Below are positions 53,612 through 60,329 of a stretch of 64,000 nt of DNA, one piece after another (position 1 is the first letter of the stretch; each line of letters begins with the position of its first letter). Below the pieces are notes generated by a model. The model was not told the DNA's origin and searched no databases. It saw only the letters and a program-made list of their open reading frames with translations. The DNA comes from an uncultured Pelagibacteraceae bacterium (GTDB lineage Bacteria > Pseudomonadota > Alphaproteobacteria > Pelagibacterales > Pelagibacteraceae): assembly GCA_902627935.1 (NCBI GenBank), contig CACOLA010000001.1:62001-126000 (forward strand), given 5' to 3'. The translations under genes were made by a program, and so were the position numbers.

Positions 53612-55382
53612 AAAAATCATTTCTCGAAATTTAGATAAATATTTTATTTTTTTTCTAATACTAATCTTTTTCCTATATAATTTTAATAGAATTAATTATG
53701 GACTTCCTTTTTTTATTAATCTTGATGAAAATGCATTTCAATACAGTTCACTTGCATTTATAAATTTTGTTACTGGATATAAACCTAATTTCATTGATCC
53801 TATAATTGCCCCATTATTAAATATTATTTTAATTTTAAAATCTATTTTTATAAATGAATTGTTATTTAATAGTCTTAGTCCTAGTCAAATAAAATCAAAA
53901 ATTTATTTTAATCCCGAGCTATTTATATTTTATGGAAGAATTGCTAGTCTTATAATTGTCTCTATCTCAATTTTCATTTTATATTTAATATTTAAAAAAC
54001 TAAAAATCAATTTTTTAATATACAGTATTCTTTTAATAACATTTTCTTCATCATTAATAGTTTTAGATGTTGCTATTATAAATGGTAAGAATTCTTATTA
54101 TTTATTATTTTTTTTATTACAATTATATTTCTTAATTAAATATTTAGTTAAAATAGAAAATTTTAATTTTAAGTCATATTTAATATTTGGGCTTCTAGCA
54201 TCTCTAGCCTGGGGAGTAAATTATTGGCCAGCATTTATATCAATATACGGGATATTTGTTTTACATTTTCGGAGATTTCAATTCTCGAAATTAAATTATT
54301 TATTTTTTTTCTCACTAATTTTTTTAATATTAGGCCCAATTCTTAATGCAGTAATGTCATCAGATGAATTATTCGGTCATCTTTTTAGCTCTTATGAAGG
54401 AGAAAATTTTAAATCAGGTTCCTTTTTAACGAATTTATTCAGTGATGCTTTACATGGATTTAAAATATTATTTTTTTCGGAGAAAAACTTTTTCTTATTA
54501 CTTGCTTTAACACCCTTTTTTTTAATAAATAAAAATATTAGATTAAAAAAAGAATTTTTAATTATATTTTTTATACTTTTTGAACCAATAATTTTATTTT
54601 CGTTAGCACAAGCCATAGGTCCACAACCAAGATATTTTATTGGAAGTGTAAGTATTGTATTAATTTTAACCGGATTGATATTTAATGAATTAAATAAAAC
54701 TAAATTTAAATATTTAGGAGTTATATTGGTACTTTTTAATTTTGTATTTATTTATAATAATATAAGTGCGAACAATAAAATCAATAATTTAGTTTCAAAA
54801 AAGCACTCCTTCTATAACTTTAATAATGAAATTACGAAGGATAAATCAAAAATTTTTTATCTCATCGATTTAGGTTTTCAAGAAAGTTTGAAACAAAATT
54901 TACTTTATGTGGATTTGTATGAAAATAATCTTATCAAAAAAACCACTATACAAGAAGAATTTCTTAATAGAATTTATAAAAAAATAGAAACGATAAAGAC
55001 CACAAATGATATCATAATTAATCGCAAAGATTTAAAAAATGATATTGTATATTTTAATTATACTTTTTTTGAAATTGATAATCTAGAACTTTTTTTTAAT
55101 TATATTAAAAAAGATTTTGATTATGTTGTTATAGAAGATGCCGATGAGATATTTTACTTATCTAATTATTTAAACCAAAAAAAAATTAAGCAGTATGTTA
55201 AAAAAAATTTTTCACTTGAAAAAGTTCAATTTTCAGAAAAAAAAATTTTTTTAAGAAGTTTTAGGTCAGTTATTCATTATTTTGGAAATATAACAAATCG
55301 CCATGACTTTGCTGACGGAATTAAAGATCATGAATTGGAAAAAATTTATGGATTAAATTATGCTTTATATAAATTAAATTAG
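53604..55382 (+). CDS. multispanning GT-C-type glycosyltransferase / membrane protein
   Basis: A 592-residue protein with roughly ten membrane segments in residues 15-400 and a soluble C-terminal part. PFFINLDENAFQY in the first periplasmic loop fits the acidic motif of GT-C transferases (ArnT/PMT-like), which use lipid-linked sugar donors. This pairs logically with the GT2 enzyme at 50774. Sequence similarity to named families is not visible beyond this, so function is inferred from topology and context. It is translationally coupled (8-bp overlap) to the asparagine-synthase homologue. Confidence 0.65.
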   Translation: MNKKIISRNLDKYFIFFLILIFFLYNFNRINYGLPFFINLDENAFQYSSLAFINFVTGYKPNFIDPIIAPLLNIILILKSIFINELLFNSLSPSQIKSKIYFNPELFIFYGRIASLIIVSISIFILYLIFKKLKINFLIYSILLITFSSSLIVLDVAIINGKNSYYLLFFLLQLYFLIKYLVKIENFNFKSYLIFGLLASLAWGVNYWPAFISIYGIFVLHFRRFQFSKLNYLFFFSLIFLILGPILNAVMSSDELFGHLFSSYEGENFKSGSFLTNLFSDALHGFKILFFSEKNFFLLLALTPFFLINKNIRLKKEFLIIFFILFEPIILFSLAQAIGPQPRYFIGSVSIVLILTGLIFNELNKTKFKYLGVILVLFNFVFIYNNISANNKINNLVSKKHSFYNFNNEITKDKSKIFYLIDLGFQESLKQNLLYVDLYENNLIKKTTIQEEFLNRIYKKIETIKTTNDIIINRKDLKNDIVYFNYTFFEIDNLELFFNYIKKDFDYVVIEDADEIFYLSNYLNQKKIKQYVKKNFSLEKVQFSEKKIFLRSFRSVIHYFGNITNRHDFADGIKDHELEKIYGLNYALYKLN

Positions 55383-55396
55383 AAAAGTATTTTTAT

Positions 55397-56167
55397 CTAC
55401 TTAAATTCTCGTCTTAATTGTTCAATTTTTATTTTTTTTTGAAGGCCTCTATTTTTATCATATAAAAGATTAAATCTAATTTTTTGATTTGTTTTTATTA
55501 ATATCTTTTTTGCATTTCTTACTTCAATATTATCTGCTACAGCACTAATTGGTCTTTTTGACGGGTTTAAATTTTTTATAAGAATTTTGTACTTATCACT
55601 AACTATTTTACCTTTCCATCTCCTTGGTCTAAATGCACTTATAGGGGATATAGCTAATTTTTTTGAATTTAGATTTAAAATTGGACCATGTACCGATAAA
55701 TTATAAGCCGTGCTACCTGCAGGAGTCGATACTAAAACTCCATCAGAAACTAATTTTTTAATAATTGTTTTTGAAGAATATCTAATTGATAAAGATGCAG
55801 CTTGTCTACTTTGTCTCAAAATTGAAACTTCATTTATAGCTAAATGGTTTTTTCTTTGTTTATTCACATTTTCCACAATCATTTCAAGAGGTGAGATTGT
55901 AACTAATTTAGCTTTATTAAGGTTTTTGATAATATTTTTTGATGAAAATTTATTCATTAGAAAACCATAATTGCCAGAATTTATTCCATAAAAATATTTT
56001 TTTGAATTTTTATTTTTTTTTAATGTTTGCAGCATGAAGCCATCACCCCCAATAACTATACTTAAATGAGGTTTTTTAACTTTACCTTTATTTAACTTAT
56101 TTAGTAAAATTGATTTTATTTTAAGTGATCTTAAATTTTTGTCAGAAATAATTTGAACTTTTTTCAT
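55397..56167 (-). CDS. nadK: NAD kinase
   Basis: Phosphorylates NAD to NADP. I start at ATG rc-56167 (MKKVQIISDKNLR); the frame continues upstream only through the tRNA gene. The 256-residue protein shows SIVIGGDGFMLQTLK (GGDG), YGINSGNYGFLMN, LAINEVSILR and SDGVLVSTPAGSTAYNLSVHGPIL, the NAD-binding signature. The start lies just five bases after the 3' CCA of tRNA-Leu on the same strand, with no room for its own promoter or a Shine-Dalgarno outside the tRNA. Co-transcription with the tRNA is therefore likely. Confidence 0.93.
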   Translation of the reverse strand: MKKVQIISDKNLRSLKIKSILLNKLNKGKVKKPHLSIVIGGDGFMLQTLKKNKNSKKYFYGINSGNYGFLMNKFSSKNIIKNLNKAKLVTISPLEMIVENVNKQRKNHLAINEVSILRQSRQAASLSIRYSSKTIIKKLVSDGVLVSTPAGSTAYNLSVHGPILNLNSKKLAISPISAFRPRRWKGKIVSDKYKILIKNLNPSKRPISAVADNIEVRNAKKILIKTNQKIRFNLLYDKNRGLQKKIKIEQLRREFK

Positions 56168-56172
56168 TTTAA

Positions 56173-56258
56173 TGGTGCCCTCGGCCAGACTCGAACTGGC
56201 ACTCCGCAAGCGGCAAGGATTTTAAGTCCTTTGTGTCTACCAATTTCACCACGAGGGC
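56173..56258 (-). tRNA. tRNA-Leu(UAA)
   Basis: An 86-nt class II tRNA on the minus strand with encoded CCA. The acceptor stem GCCCTCG/CGAGGGC is perfect. The anticodon arm is AAGGA-CTTAAAA-TCCTT with anticodon TAA at 56224-56222. A long variable arm (GCCGCTTGCGG) and TPsiC arm GCCAG-TTCGAGT-CTGGC follow. The 5' part from the anticodon loop onward is duplicated at 59004-59042, so this gene is an insertion target. nadK begins five bases downstream. Confidence 0.95.
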
Positions 56259-56306
56259 ATTAATGAATTTCATGAGTGTTTATGCCAATATTTATAATTG
56301 AACAAG
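56220..56306. repeat. direct repeat, left copy (att-like, completes tRNA-Leu)
   Basis: 87 bases identical to 59004-59090 except at 56226 and 56278. It covers the anticodon loop, the tRNA 5' half and 48 bases of upstream flank. If insertion followed the usual scheme, this copy came with the element and rebuilt the tRNA. Confidence 0.9.
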
Positions 56307-56332
56307 AGGAATAAGTAAATTTTTTTTATTTT

Positions 56333-56362
56333 ATCTCTCTAGTTTCTAGTCTGTTTCTAGTT
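56333..56362. repeat. 30-bp internal direct repeat, left copy
   Basis: Starts ATCTCTCTAGTTTCTAGT, then CTG, then TTTCTAGTT. It matches 58849-58878 with two mismatches in the central three bases. Each copy itself holds two TTTCTAGT units 11 bases apart. It lies 23 bases beyond the last gene of the five-gene operon. Confidence 0.85.
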
Positions 56363-56385
56363 ATCCTATAAAATCCTATTTACAA

Positions 56386-56718
56386 TTATGGTACTAAAGC
56401 ATTTAATGTTGCGGTTAGCTTTATATCAAACTGAAGCAATTCACCTAATTTTTTCATCTCTTTTAAATTGTTTTGAACATCTATAAATTTATCTTTAGAA
56501 ACTAAATTTTCTGTAACTAAAGATGCTAAAAGCATTCCCACTGGCATTTCGCTATTTGACTCACCTAATTTAGCTAGAGATGGGAGTACTATGTTTACCA
56601 AATCCTCCATTTGTTTTTTTAGAACTTTATCTTTTGATTTTACTTCATCAGGATCATTAAAATTAATGATGACGTAGTCATTGTAAAATTTACTTATTTG
56701 ATCTTTCTCATTACTCAT
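56386..56718 (-). CDS. unknown protein, last gene of the element operon
   Basis: A 110-residue acidic, probably helical protein with no signal peptide or membrane segment. I recognise no family. Hydrophobic-rich stretches are DLVNIVLPSLAKLG and MPVGMLLASLVTENLV, followed by a Lys/Glu-rich helix (KFIDVQNNLKEMKKLGELLQF). The start overlaps the preceding gene's stop by 4 bp, so it is the end of a coupled operon. The stop lies just inside the left 30-bp repeat. Confidence 0.7.
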   Translation of the reverse strand: MSNEKDQISKFYNDYVIINFNDPDEVKSKDKVLKKQMEDLVNIVLPSLAKLGESNSEMPVGMLLASLVTENLVSKDKFIDVQNNLKEMKKLGELLQFDIKLTATLNALVP

Positions 56719-57071
56719 AACTTATCCAATCTTTTAACAAAGTGATCTAAATTGTTATCAAAATTTATATCAATGATCATTCTTTTAATTGCATCGAATT
56801 TGTTTCTTTCACCATGAATATCATAATAATTATCAAATTTTACATCCTTATCATATTTATACGTTTCAAAATATTCTATAGTACCATCTACATTTCCTGC
56901 AAAATTTGTTAAATGATTACAAGCAAAACACATAAATGTATGAACAACTAAATCTGGATTTTCTTTTTGAACCAAAAATAATTTTGCCATATAGATCTTT
57001 GAATCTTTCCGATAATTCATTTTTTCAATAATTTCTGAATGATTACAATTAGGGCATTCTAATTTATTCAT
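56715..57071 (-). CDS. unknown zinc-ribbon-like protein of the element operon
   Basis: A 118-residue protein with two Cys pairs: CPNC at residues 5-8 and CFAC near residue 48. The spacing suits a zinc ribbon, which often binds nucleic acid or protein. The rest (YFETYKYDKDVKFDNYYDIHGERNKFDAIKRMI) is polar and aromatic. No family is recognised. It lies five bases after its upstream neighbour and overlaps the next gene by 4 bp. Confidence 0.72.
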   Translation of the reverse strand: MNKLECPNCNHSEIIEKMNYRKDSKIYMAKLFLVQKENPDLVVHTFMCFACNHLTNFAGNVDGTIEYFETYKYDKDVKFDNYYDIHGERNKFDAIKRMIIDINFDNNLDHFVKRLDKL

Positions 57072-57076
57072 AATAT

Positions 57077-57376
57077 TTATTTTATAATTTTAATGTTATT
57101 CTTTCTTCTTCTCTTGATCAACTCATCTACCTGAATCTTAATAAAAAGTTTTCTGCCCATTTGAACAGCTTTAGCCTGCACTTCACTCTTAAACTTATTG
57201 GGTAATCTTTTTAAAGGTTTGCCTGGTGGATCATCATTAGCTAGAACATTATTAGCTGAATTAATCATACTTTGATCAACTATTCTTAATACTTCTTTCT
57301 TTTCATCAAAAGATAAGTTTTCAAGTATCTTGATTATACCGTTTCTTTCCTCTTGAGCTCTATAGTATTTATTCAT
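57077..57376 (-). CDS. unknown small basic protein of the element operon
   Basis: A 99-residue protein with an acidic-helical first half (GIIKILENLSFDEKKEVLRIVDQS) and a strongly basic second half ending ELIKRRRKNNIKIIK. The pattern would suit a nucleic-acid-binding or adaptor protein, but no known family is apparent. It overlaps the preceding gene by 8 bp and is followed by the zinc-ribbon-like gene after five bases. Confidence 0.7.
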   Translation of the reverse strand: MNKYYRAQEERNGIIKILENLSFDEKKEVLRIVDQSMINSANNVLANDDPPGKPLKRLPNKFKSEVQAKAVQMGRKLFIKIQVDELIKRRRKNNIKIIK

Positions 57377-57788
57377 TTAGTTTTCTTTTTCTCATTTCTT
57401 CAAATAAATCTAACCAAGTTTTATTAACGTGTTTGTATAATTGCTCGTAATATATTTTTTGACACTCACGTAAAATATCTATCAATTCCTCTTTTCTTTG
57501 ATCATAAACTTCTTTTTTTGCAAAGTATGGGTCTAACTTACCTTTCTCATAGTCTAAAAAATACGGAAAATATATGTCATCAGTTCCTAAAAGAGATGAT
57601 GCTATATATTTATCAAATTCTTTTTTATCTAAATATTTTTTACCTAGTTTCGCAAAATCTACTAATCCATTTAGTATAAATATAGGATCTCTTTCTTCTA
57701 CTGATTTACTTTCTAGATATGCATATGTTTCTGAATCGTAAGATCCAGTATCAAATGGAATCTTAAATTTAAAATGATTTTTATTCAT
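57369..57788 (-). CDS. unknown protein of the element operon
   Basis: A 139-residue soluble protein, rich in Tyr, Phe, Lys and Asp, without a recognisable domain. Aromatic segments such as DDIYFPYFLDYEKGKLDPYFA are followed by a helical C terminus (ELIDILRECQKIYYEQLYKHVN). It starts three bases after the large first gene's stop and overlaps the next gene by 8 bp, so the proteins are likely made together and may form a complex. Confidence 0.7.
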   Translation of the reverse strand: MNKNHFKFKIPFDTGSYDSETYAYLESKSVEERDPIFILNGLVDFAKLGKKYLDKKEFDKYIASSLLGTDDIYFPYFLDYEKGKLDPYFAKKEVYDQRKEELIDILRECQKIYYEQLYKHVNKTWLDLFEEMRKRKLNE

Positions 57789-57791
57789 TTA

Positions 57792-58829
57792 TTATTTTTT
57801 AAAATAAAGGTCTCTAAAACCTTTTGTAGGTTTTTTGGAACGATAATCATCTATTAAAGACCAAATACTTGTTAGATAATCTTTTTCTTTATAATCATCG
57901 CTTTCTTCAATATTTTTTTCTAAAAGATTAATTACATCTAAATACTCAATTCTACTCATTCCTGTCGCCATAGCTTTGAAATCTTTCTCATTTTCTGATT
58001 TACCAGAATTGAATATTACTTGCATCATCTTAAGCGTTGAAGAAGCTCTTAATAGAAAAAATTTAATCCATTCACCTTTTGTAAATTTCAAAACATTCTT
58101 TGATTTTTTTGATGCTTTATTAACATAATTTTCATGGAGTCTAATACTGTATGCTTCATTCATGTAAAGATAACTAAGTCTAAGAGCTACGTCTTTTCGT
58201 AATCCTGTGCCTGGAAATTTTTCAAAATGACCAGGTAATAATTCTAATAATGCTGTTGTATTAGATTTACCAGGTCCAGCAACCTGGTTCATATATCCAG
58301 TATTTTCTAAATTAAAATAATGTCCCGCTCCAATAAATACTTTTGAGATAGACTCAGCTGATTTGTAATTTTTAACAAACCAATTTGAAATATTTTTTAT
58401 GTCAGCCTTGGTTAATCCAGGTAAATGAGCATTTAGAATCTTTTTATTAAAATCATATTTTTTATTATTAACTTCAATTATACAGGGTTGATAACCTATG
58501 CTTTTGTCTTTGGAATATCTTTTAACAGTATCAAAAAAAGCATTTATTAAAAATTCAACTGTTTCATCATCTACTTTCTTTTTTACATTATTAATTTTAT
58601 AATTTTCAAAACAAGCTCCTAAAAAGTAAACTAGATATGTGAGCAGTGATTGTTGGTAAGGAATATGCCCTTTAGATATATGGTCTAATAATTTTTTTAG
58701 TTCTTTTTTTTCAAATTTTCTACCCTCTTCTTTAATGTTAGTTTGTATTATTACAGCTGAATGATATGACCAAATGATTGTATTCAATGACCACATGCAG
58801 GCTCTTTCAACTATTGGGTCAAGTTTCAT
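57792..58829 (-). CDS. unknown 345-residue protein, first gene of the element operon
   Basis: The largest protein of the element, soluble and mostly helical. I do not recognise it. Notable stretches are VERACMWSLNTIIWSYHSAV, QSLLTYLVYFLGACFENY and TGYMNQVAGPGKSNTTALLELLPGHF. The GPGKSNTT piece looks like a P-loop at first sight but lacks the glycine needed for GxxxxGK(S/T). No integrase-type Arg-His-Arg-Tyr set and no relaxase or helicase motif is seen. It begins 20 bases inside the right 30-bp repeat. Confidence 0.72.
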   Translation of the reverse strand: MKLDPIVERACMWSLNTIIWSYHSAVIIQTNIKEEGRKFEKKELKKLLDHISKGHIPYQQSLLTYLVYFLGACFENYKINNVKKKVDDETVEFLINAFFDTVKRYSKDKSIGYQPCIIEVNNKKYDFNKKILNAHLPGLTKADIKNISNWFVKNYKSAESISKVFIGAGHYFNLENTGYMNQVAGPGKSNTTALLELLPGHFEKFPGTGLRKDVALRLSYLYMNEAYSIRLHENYVNKASKKSKNVLKFTKGEWIKFFLLRASSTLKMMQVIFNSGKSENEKDFKAMATGMSRIEYLDVINLLEKNIEESDDYKEKDYLTSIWSLIDDYRSKKPTKGFRDLYFKK

Positions 58830-58848
58830 ATATTTACTATATTATTTC

Positions 58849-58878
58849 ATCTCTCTAGTTTCTAGTTAGTTTCTAGTT
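58849..58878. repeat. 30-bp internal direct repeat, right copy
   Basis: Starts ATCTCTCTAGTTTCTAGT, then TAG, then TTTCTAGTT; two mismatches from 56333-56362, same orientation. It lies 20 bases upstream of the operon's first start codon, so the pair brackets the five genes. Confidence 0.85.
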
Positions 58879-58956
58879 TGATGAAATTTATTATTCATAT
58901 TTTCCAATAAAAATAATTAAAGGTTTTTTTAAAGTATAGGATTTAATGGGATTTAA

Positions 58957-58980
58957 GACTGTGTGAGACTGTGTGAGACT
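58957..58980. repeat. tandem 10-mer GACTGTGTGA (2.4 copies)
   Basis: GACTGTGTGA is repeated twice, then GACT. It sits between the element operon and the tRNA fragment, where recombinase arm sites or origin iterons would be expected. It is much more GC-rich than its surroundings. Confidence 0.7.
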
Positions 58981-59003
58981 ATAAAATATCTCTACCCTAT
59001 GTT

Positions 59004-59042
59004 TTTTAAATCCTTTGTGTCTACCAATTTCACCACGAGGGC
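59004..59042 (-). pseudogene. tRNA-Leu 5'-half fragment
   Basis: Contains the tRNA-Leu 5' half, from the acceptor strand GCCCTCG through the D arm to the anticodon loop, then diverges completely. One base of the loop differs from the intact gene (59010). It cannot fold into a tRNA. Under the insertion model it is the original host 5' half, cut off when the element entered. Confidence 0.9.
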
Positions 59043-59090
59043 ATTAATGAATTTCATGAGTATTTATGCCAATATTTATAATTGAACAAG
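59004..59090. repeat. direct repeat, right copy (att-like)
   Basis: 87 bases matching 56220-56306 except at 59010 and 59062. The 48-base flank copied beyond the tRNA end would hold a tRNA promoter on the minus strand, now pointing into the element. Confidence 0.9.
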
Positions 59091-59162
59091 TGTAAATAGT
59101 AAAATTTATAATAATTTTCTTGTAGAGATTCCCATATAAATTATGAATGAATACTATAAAAA

Positions 59163-59520
59163 ATGTTAAAAAATCTAATAAATATATTTTATTTTATTTC
59201 ACCAAAAATTTTGTCAGATTATATTTCTTATATAGGTGGATTTAGACATTTTAAAATTTCTTTCTCTCAATTTGGTGAAGATTTAATTTTACTTAAGTAT
59301 TTGAAATATAAAGGCATTGAAAAAGGGAAATATTTAGATATTGAGGGTAAAGATTTTGAGGTCATAAAATCATCTAATTTGAATATTATAAATCCAGAAA
59401 AAATACTAATAGAGGATAACCATGAATTTTCCATCAAATGAATTATTAGAATTTTTCAAAAAAAAGAACTATGAATTGTTATCTATTTGTGGATTAACAA
59501 AATGTTTCGCAAAAAAATGA
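59163..59520 (+). pseudogene. FkbM-type methyltransferase remnant (internal deletion plus frameshift)
   Basis: The first frame (59163-59441) begins like FkbM-family methyltransferases: FSQFGEDLILLKYLK and GKYLDI. It then jumps straight to the C-terminal EGKDFEVIKSSNL and NPEKILIEDN, so the SAM-binding middle of the domain is missing. A stop at 59439-59441 follows, but the natural C terminus continues in the +1 frame (NFPSNELLEFFKKKNYELL) to TGA 59518-59520. Both an in-frame-looking deletion, perhaps at a shared Asp-Ile coding stretch, and a one-base insertion near 59420 are therefore visible. It lies just outside the tRNA element. Confidence 0.72.
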
Positions 59521-60326
59521 TCTTAGATGAAATAAATAATTTATTTAAAAAAAATAAATCTTTACTGGCATTTAATATTCAAGATATAAACCACCTATAT
59601 CCTTTATCTGATGCATGTATAAAATTAAAAAAAAAAGCAATATGCCAATTTTCGTCACGATATTTACTTTATTTTGATAAATTTCATGATTTAAAAAAAA
59701 TAATGAATTTTTTTAGAAAAAAAAATTTATATTTTTTTTTAGATCACTGTGAAGATATAAACATTATAAAAAAATGTATTAAATATAATTTTGATGGCGT
59801 AATGTTTGATGGTTCAAAACAAAAGCTTCAAACTAATATTATAAATACAAATAAGATTAAGAGACTTATTAAAAATCGGTCCACTATACTTGAGGCTGAA
59901 ATTGGACCTATCCTTGGTGTAGAAGATGGATTCAAATCAGTCAAAAAAAAATTGAAAAAAAACGATTTGATCAAATTTATCAACAAAGCAAACTTTGATT
60001 TATTAGCAATAGGAGCAGGTAATACTCATGGCTTGAGTTCTAACAATAAAATAGACATAAACTTATATCAAACCGCAATAGAACAAAAAAAGAAAATTAA
60101 ACTGGTGTTTCATGGAGGTTCAGGTATTAACAAAAAAGTGTTAAGAAAAATTCAAAAAAAAAATATTGTAAAAATTAATATATCATCCTCACTTAAAAAA
60201 GAAGTAAATAATATTTATTACAAATACTCACAAAAAAATAAACTTTTTGATGTTACTGAATTTAATAATTTTTCAAAAAAAAAATTAAATACCTTTTTTT
60301 ATAATTTTATTAAAATTTACTCTTGA
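59502..60326 (+). CDS. divergent class II (ketose-bisphosphate) aldolase-like protein
   Basis: I start at ATG 59502 (MFRKKMILDEINN); a TTG at 59487 lies inside the preceding remnant. The ~275-residue barrel resembles FbaA/GatY/KbaY aldolases: LLAFNIQDI, FFLDHCED (family LDHG with zinc His), DGVMFDGSKQ, LEAEIGPILGVEDG (metal Glu), AIGAGNTHGL (metal His) and VFHGGSGINKKV. The usual Gly in LDHG is Cys, and the loop lengths are reduced. It probably makes or splits a ketose phosphate using DHAP or a related ketone, but substrate change is possible. The kinase gene follows after three bases. Confidence 0.72.
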   Translation: MFRKKMILDEINNLFKKNKSLLAFNIQDINHLYPLSDACIKLKKKAICQFSSRYLLYFDKFHDLKKIMNFFRKKNLYFFLDHCEDINIIKKCIKYNFDGVMFDGSKQKLQTNIINTNKIKRLIKNRSTILEAEIGPILGVEDGFKSVKKKLKKNDLIKFINKANFDLLAIGAGNTHGLSSNNKIDINLYQTAIEQKKKIKLVFHGGSGINKKVLRKIQKKNIVKINISSSLKKEVNNIYYKYSQKNKLFDVTEFNNFSKKKLNTFFYNFIKIYS

Positions 60327-60329
60327 TCA

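Larger units (their letters stand above)
56220..59090. mobile_element. tRNA-Leu-integrated element, 2,784-bp repeat period, no integrase
   Basis: Two direct copies of the tRNA 5' half and its upstream flank (56220-56306 and 59004-59090) bound the segment. The repeat stops exactly at the 3' edge of the anticodon loop, a usual crossover site for tyrosine recombinases. The left copy completes a functional tRNA; the right is a fragment with two differences. Inside are five tightly packed minus-strand genes of unknown function, a second pair of 30-bp direct repeats, and a tandem 10-mer. No integrase, transposase or replication gene is recognisable. A recombinase-dependent satellite, or an element that lost its integrase, are the two readings. 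Confidence 0.8.
58830..59162. other. right end of the tRNA-Leu element (non-coding, 333 bases)
   Basis: This gap holds, in order, the right copy of the 30-bp repeat (58849-58878), a GGATTTAA-type pair near 58939-58956, the tandem 10-mer (58957-58980), and the tRNA fragment with its old upstream flank (59004-59090). No coding frame of credible length is seen. The duplicated flank could carry a promoter pointing left, into the element operon. Confidence 0.75.

Noticed and set aside
55397-56209. NadK start upstream inside the tRNA gene
   Set aside because: The extra residues would be encoded by the tRNA 3' half and have no counterpart in NAD kinases.
58180-58260. GPGKSNTT in the 345-residue element protein as an ATP-binding P-loop
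   Set aside because: The required glycine four residues before GKS is Gln (NQVAGPGKS), and no Walker B or sensor motif follows.
56173-59090. A complete prophage
   Set aside because: The segment is under 3 kb with no integrase, capsid, terminase, tail or lysis genes.
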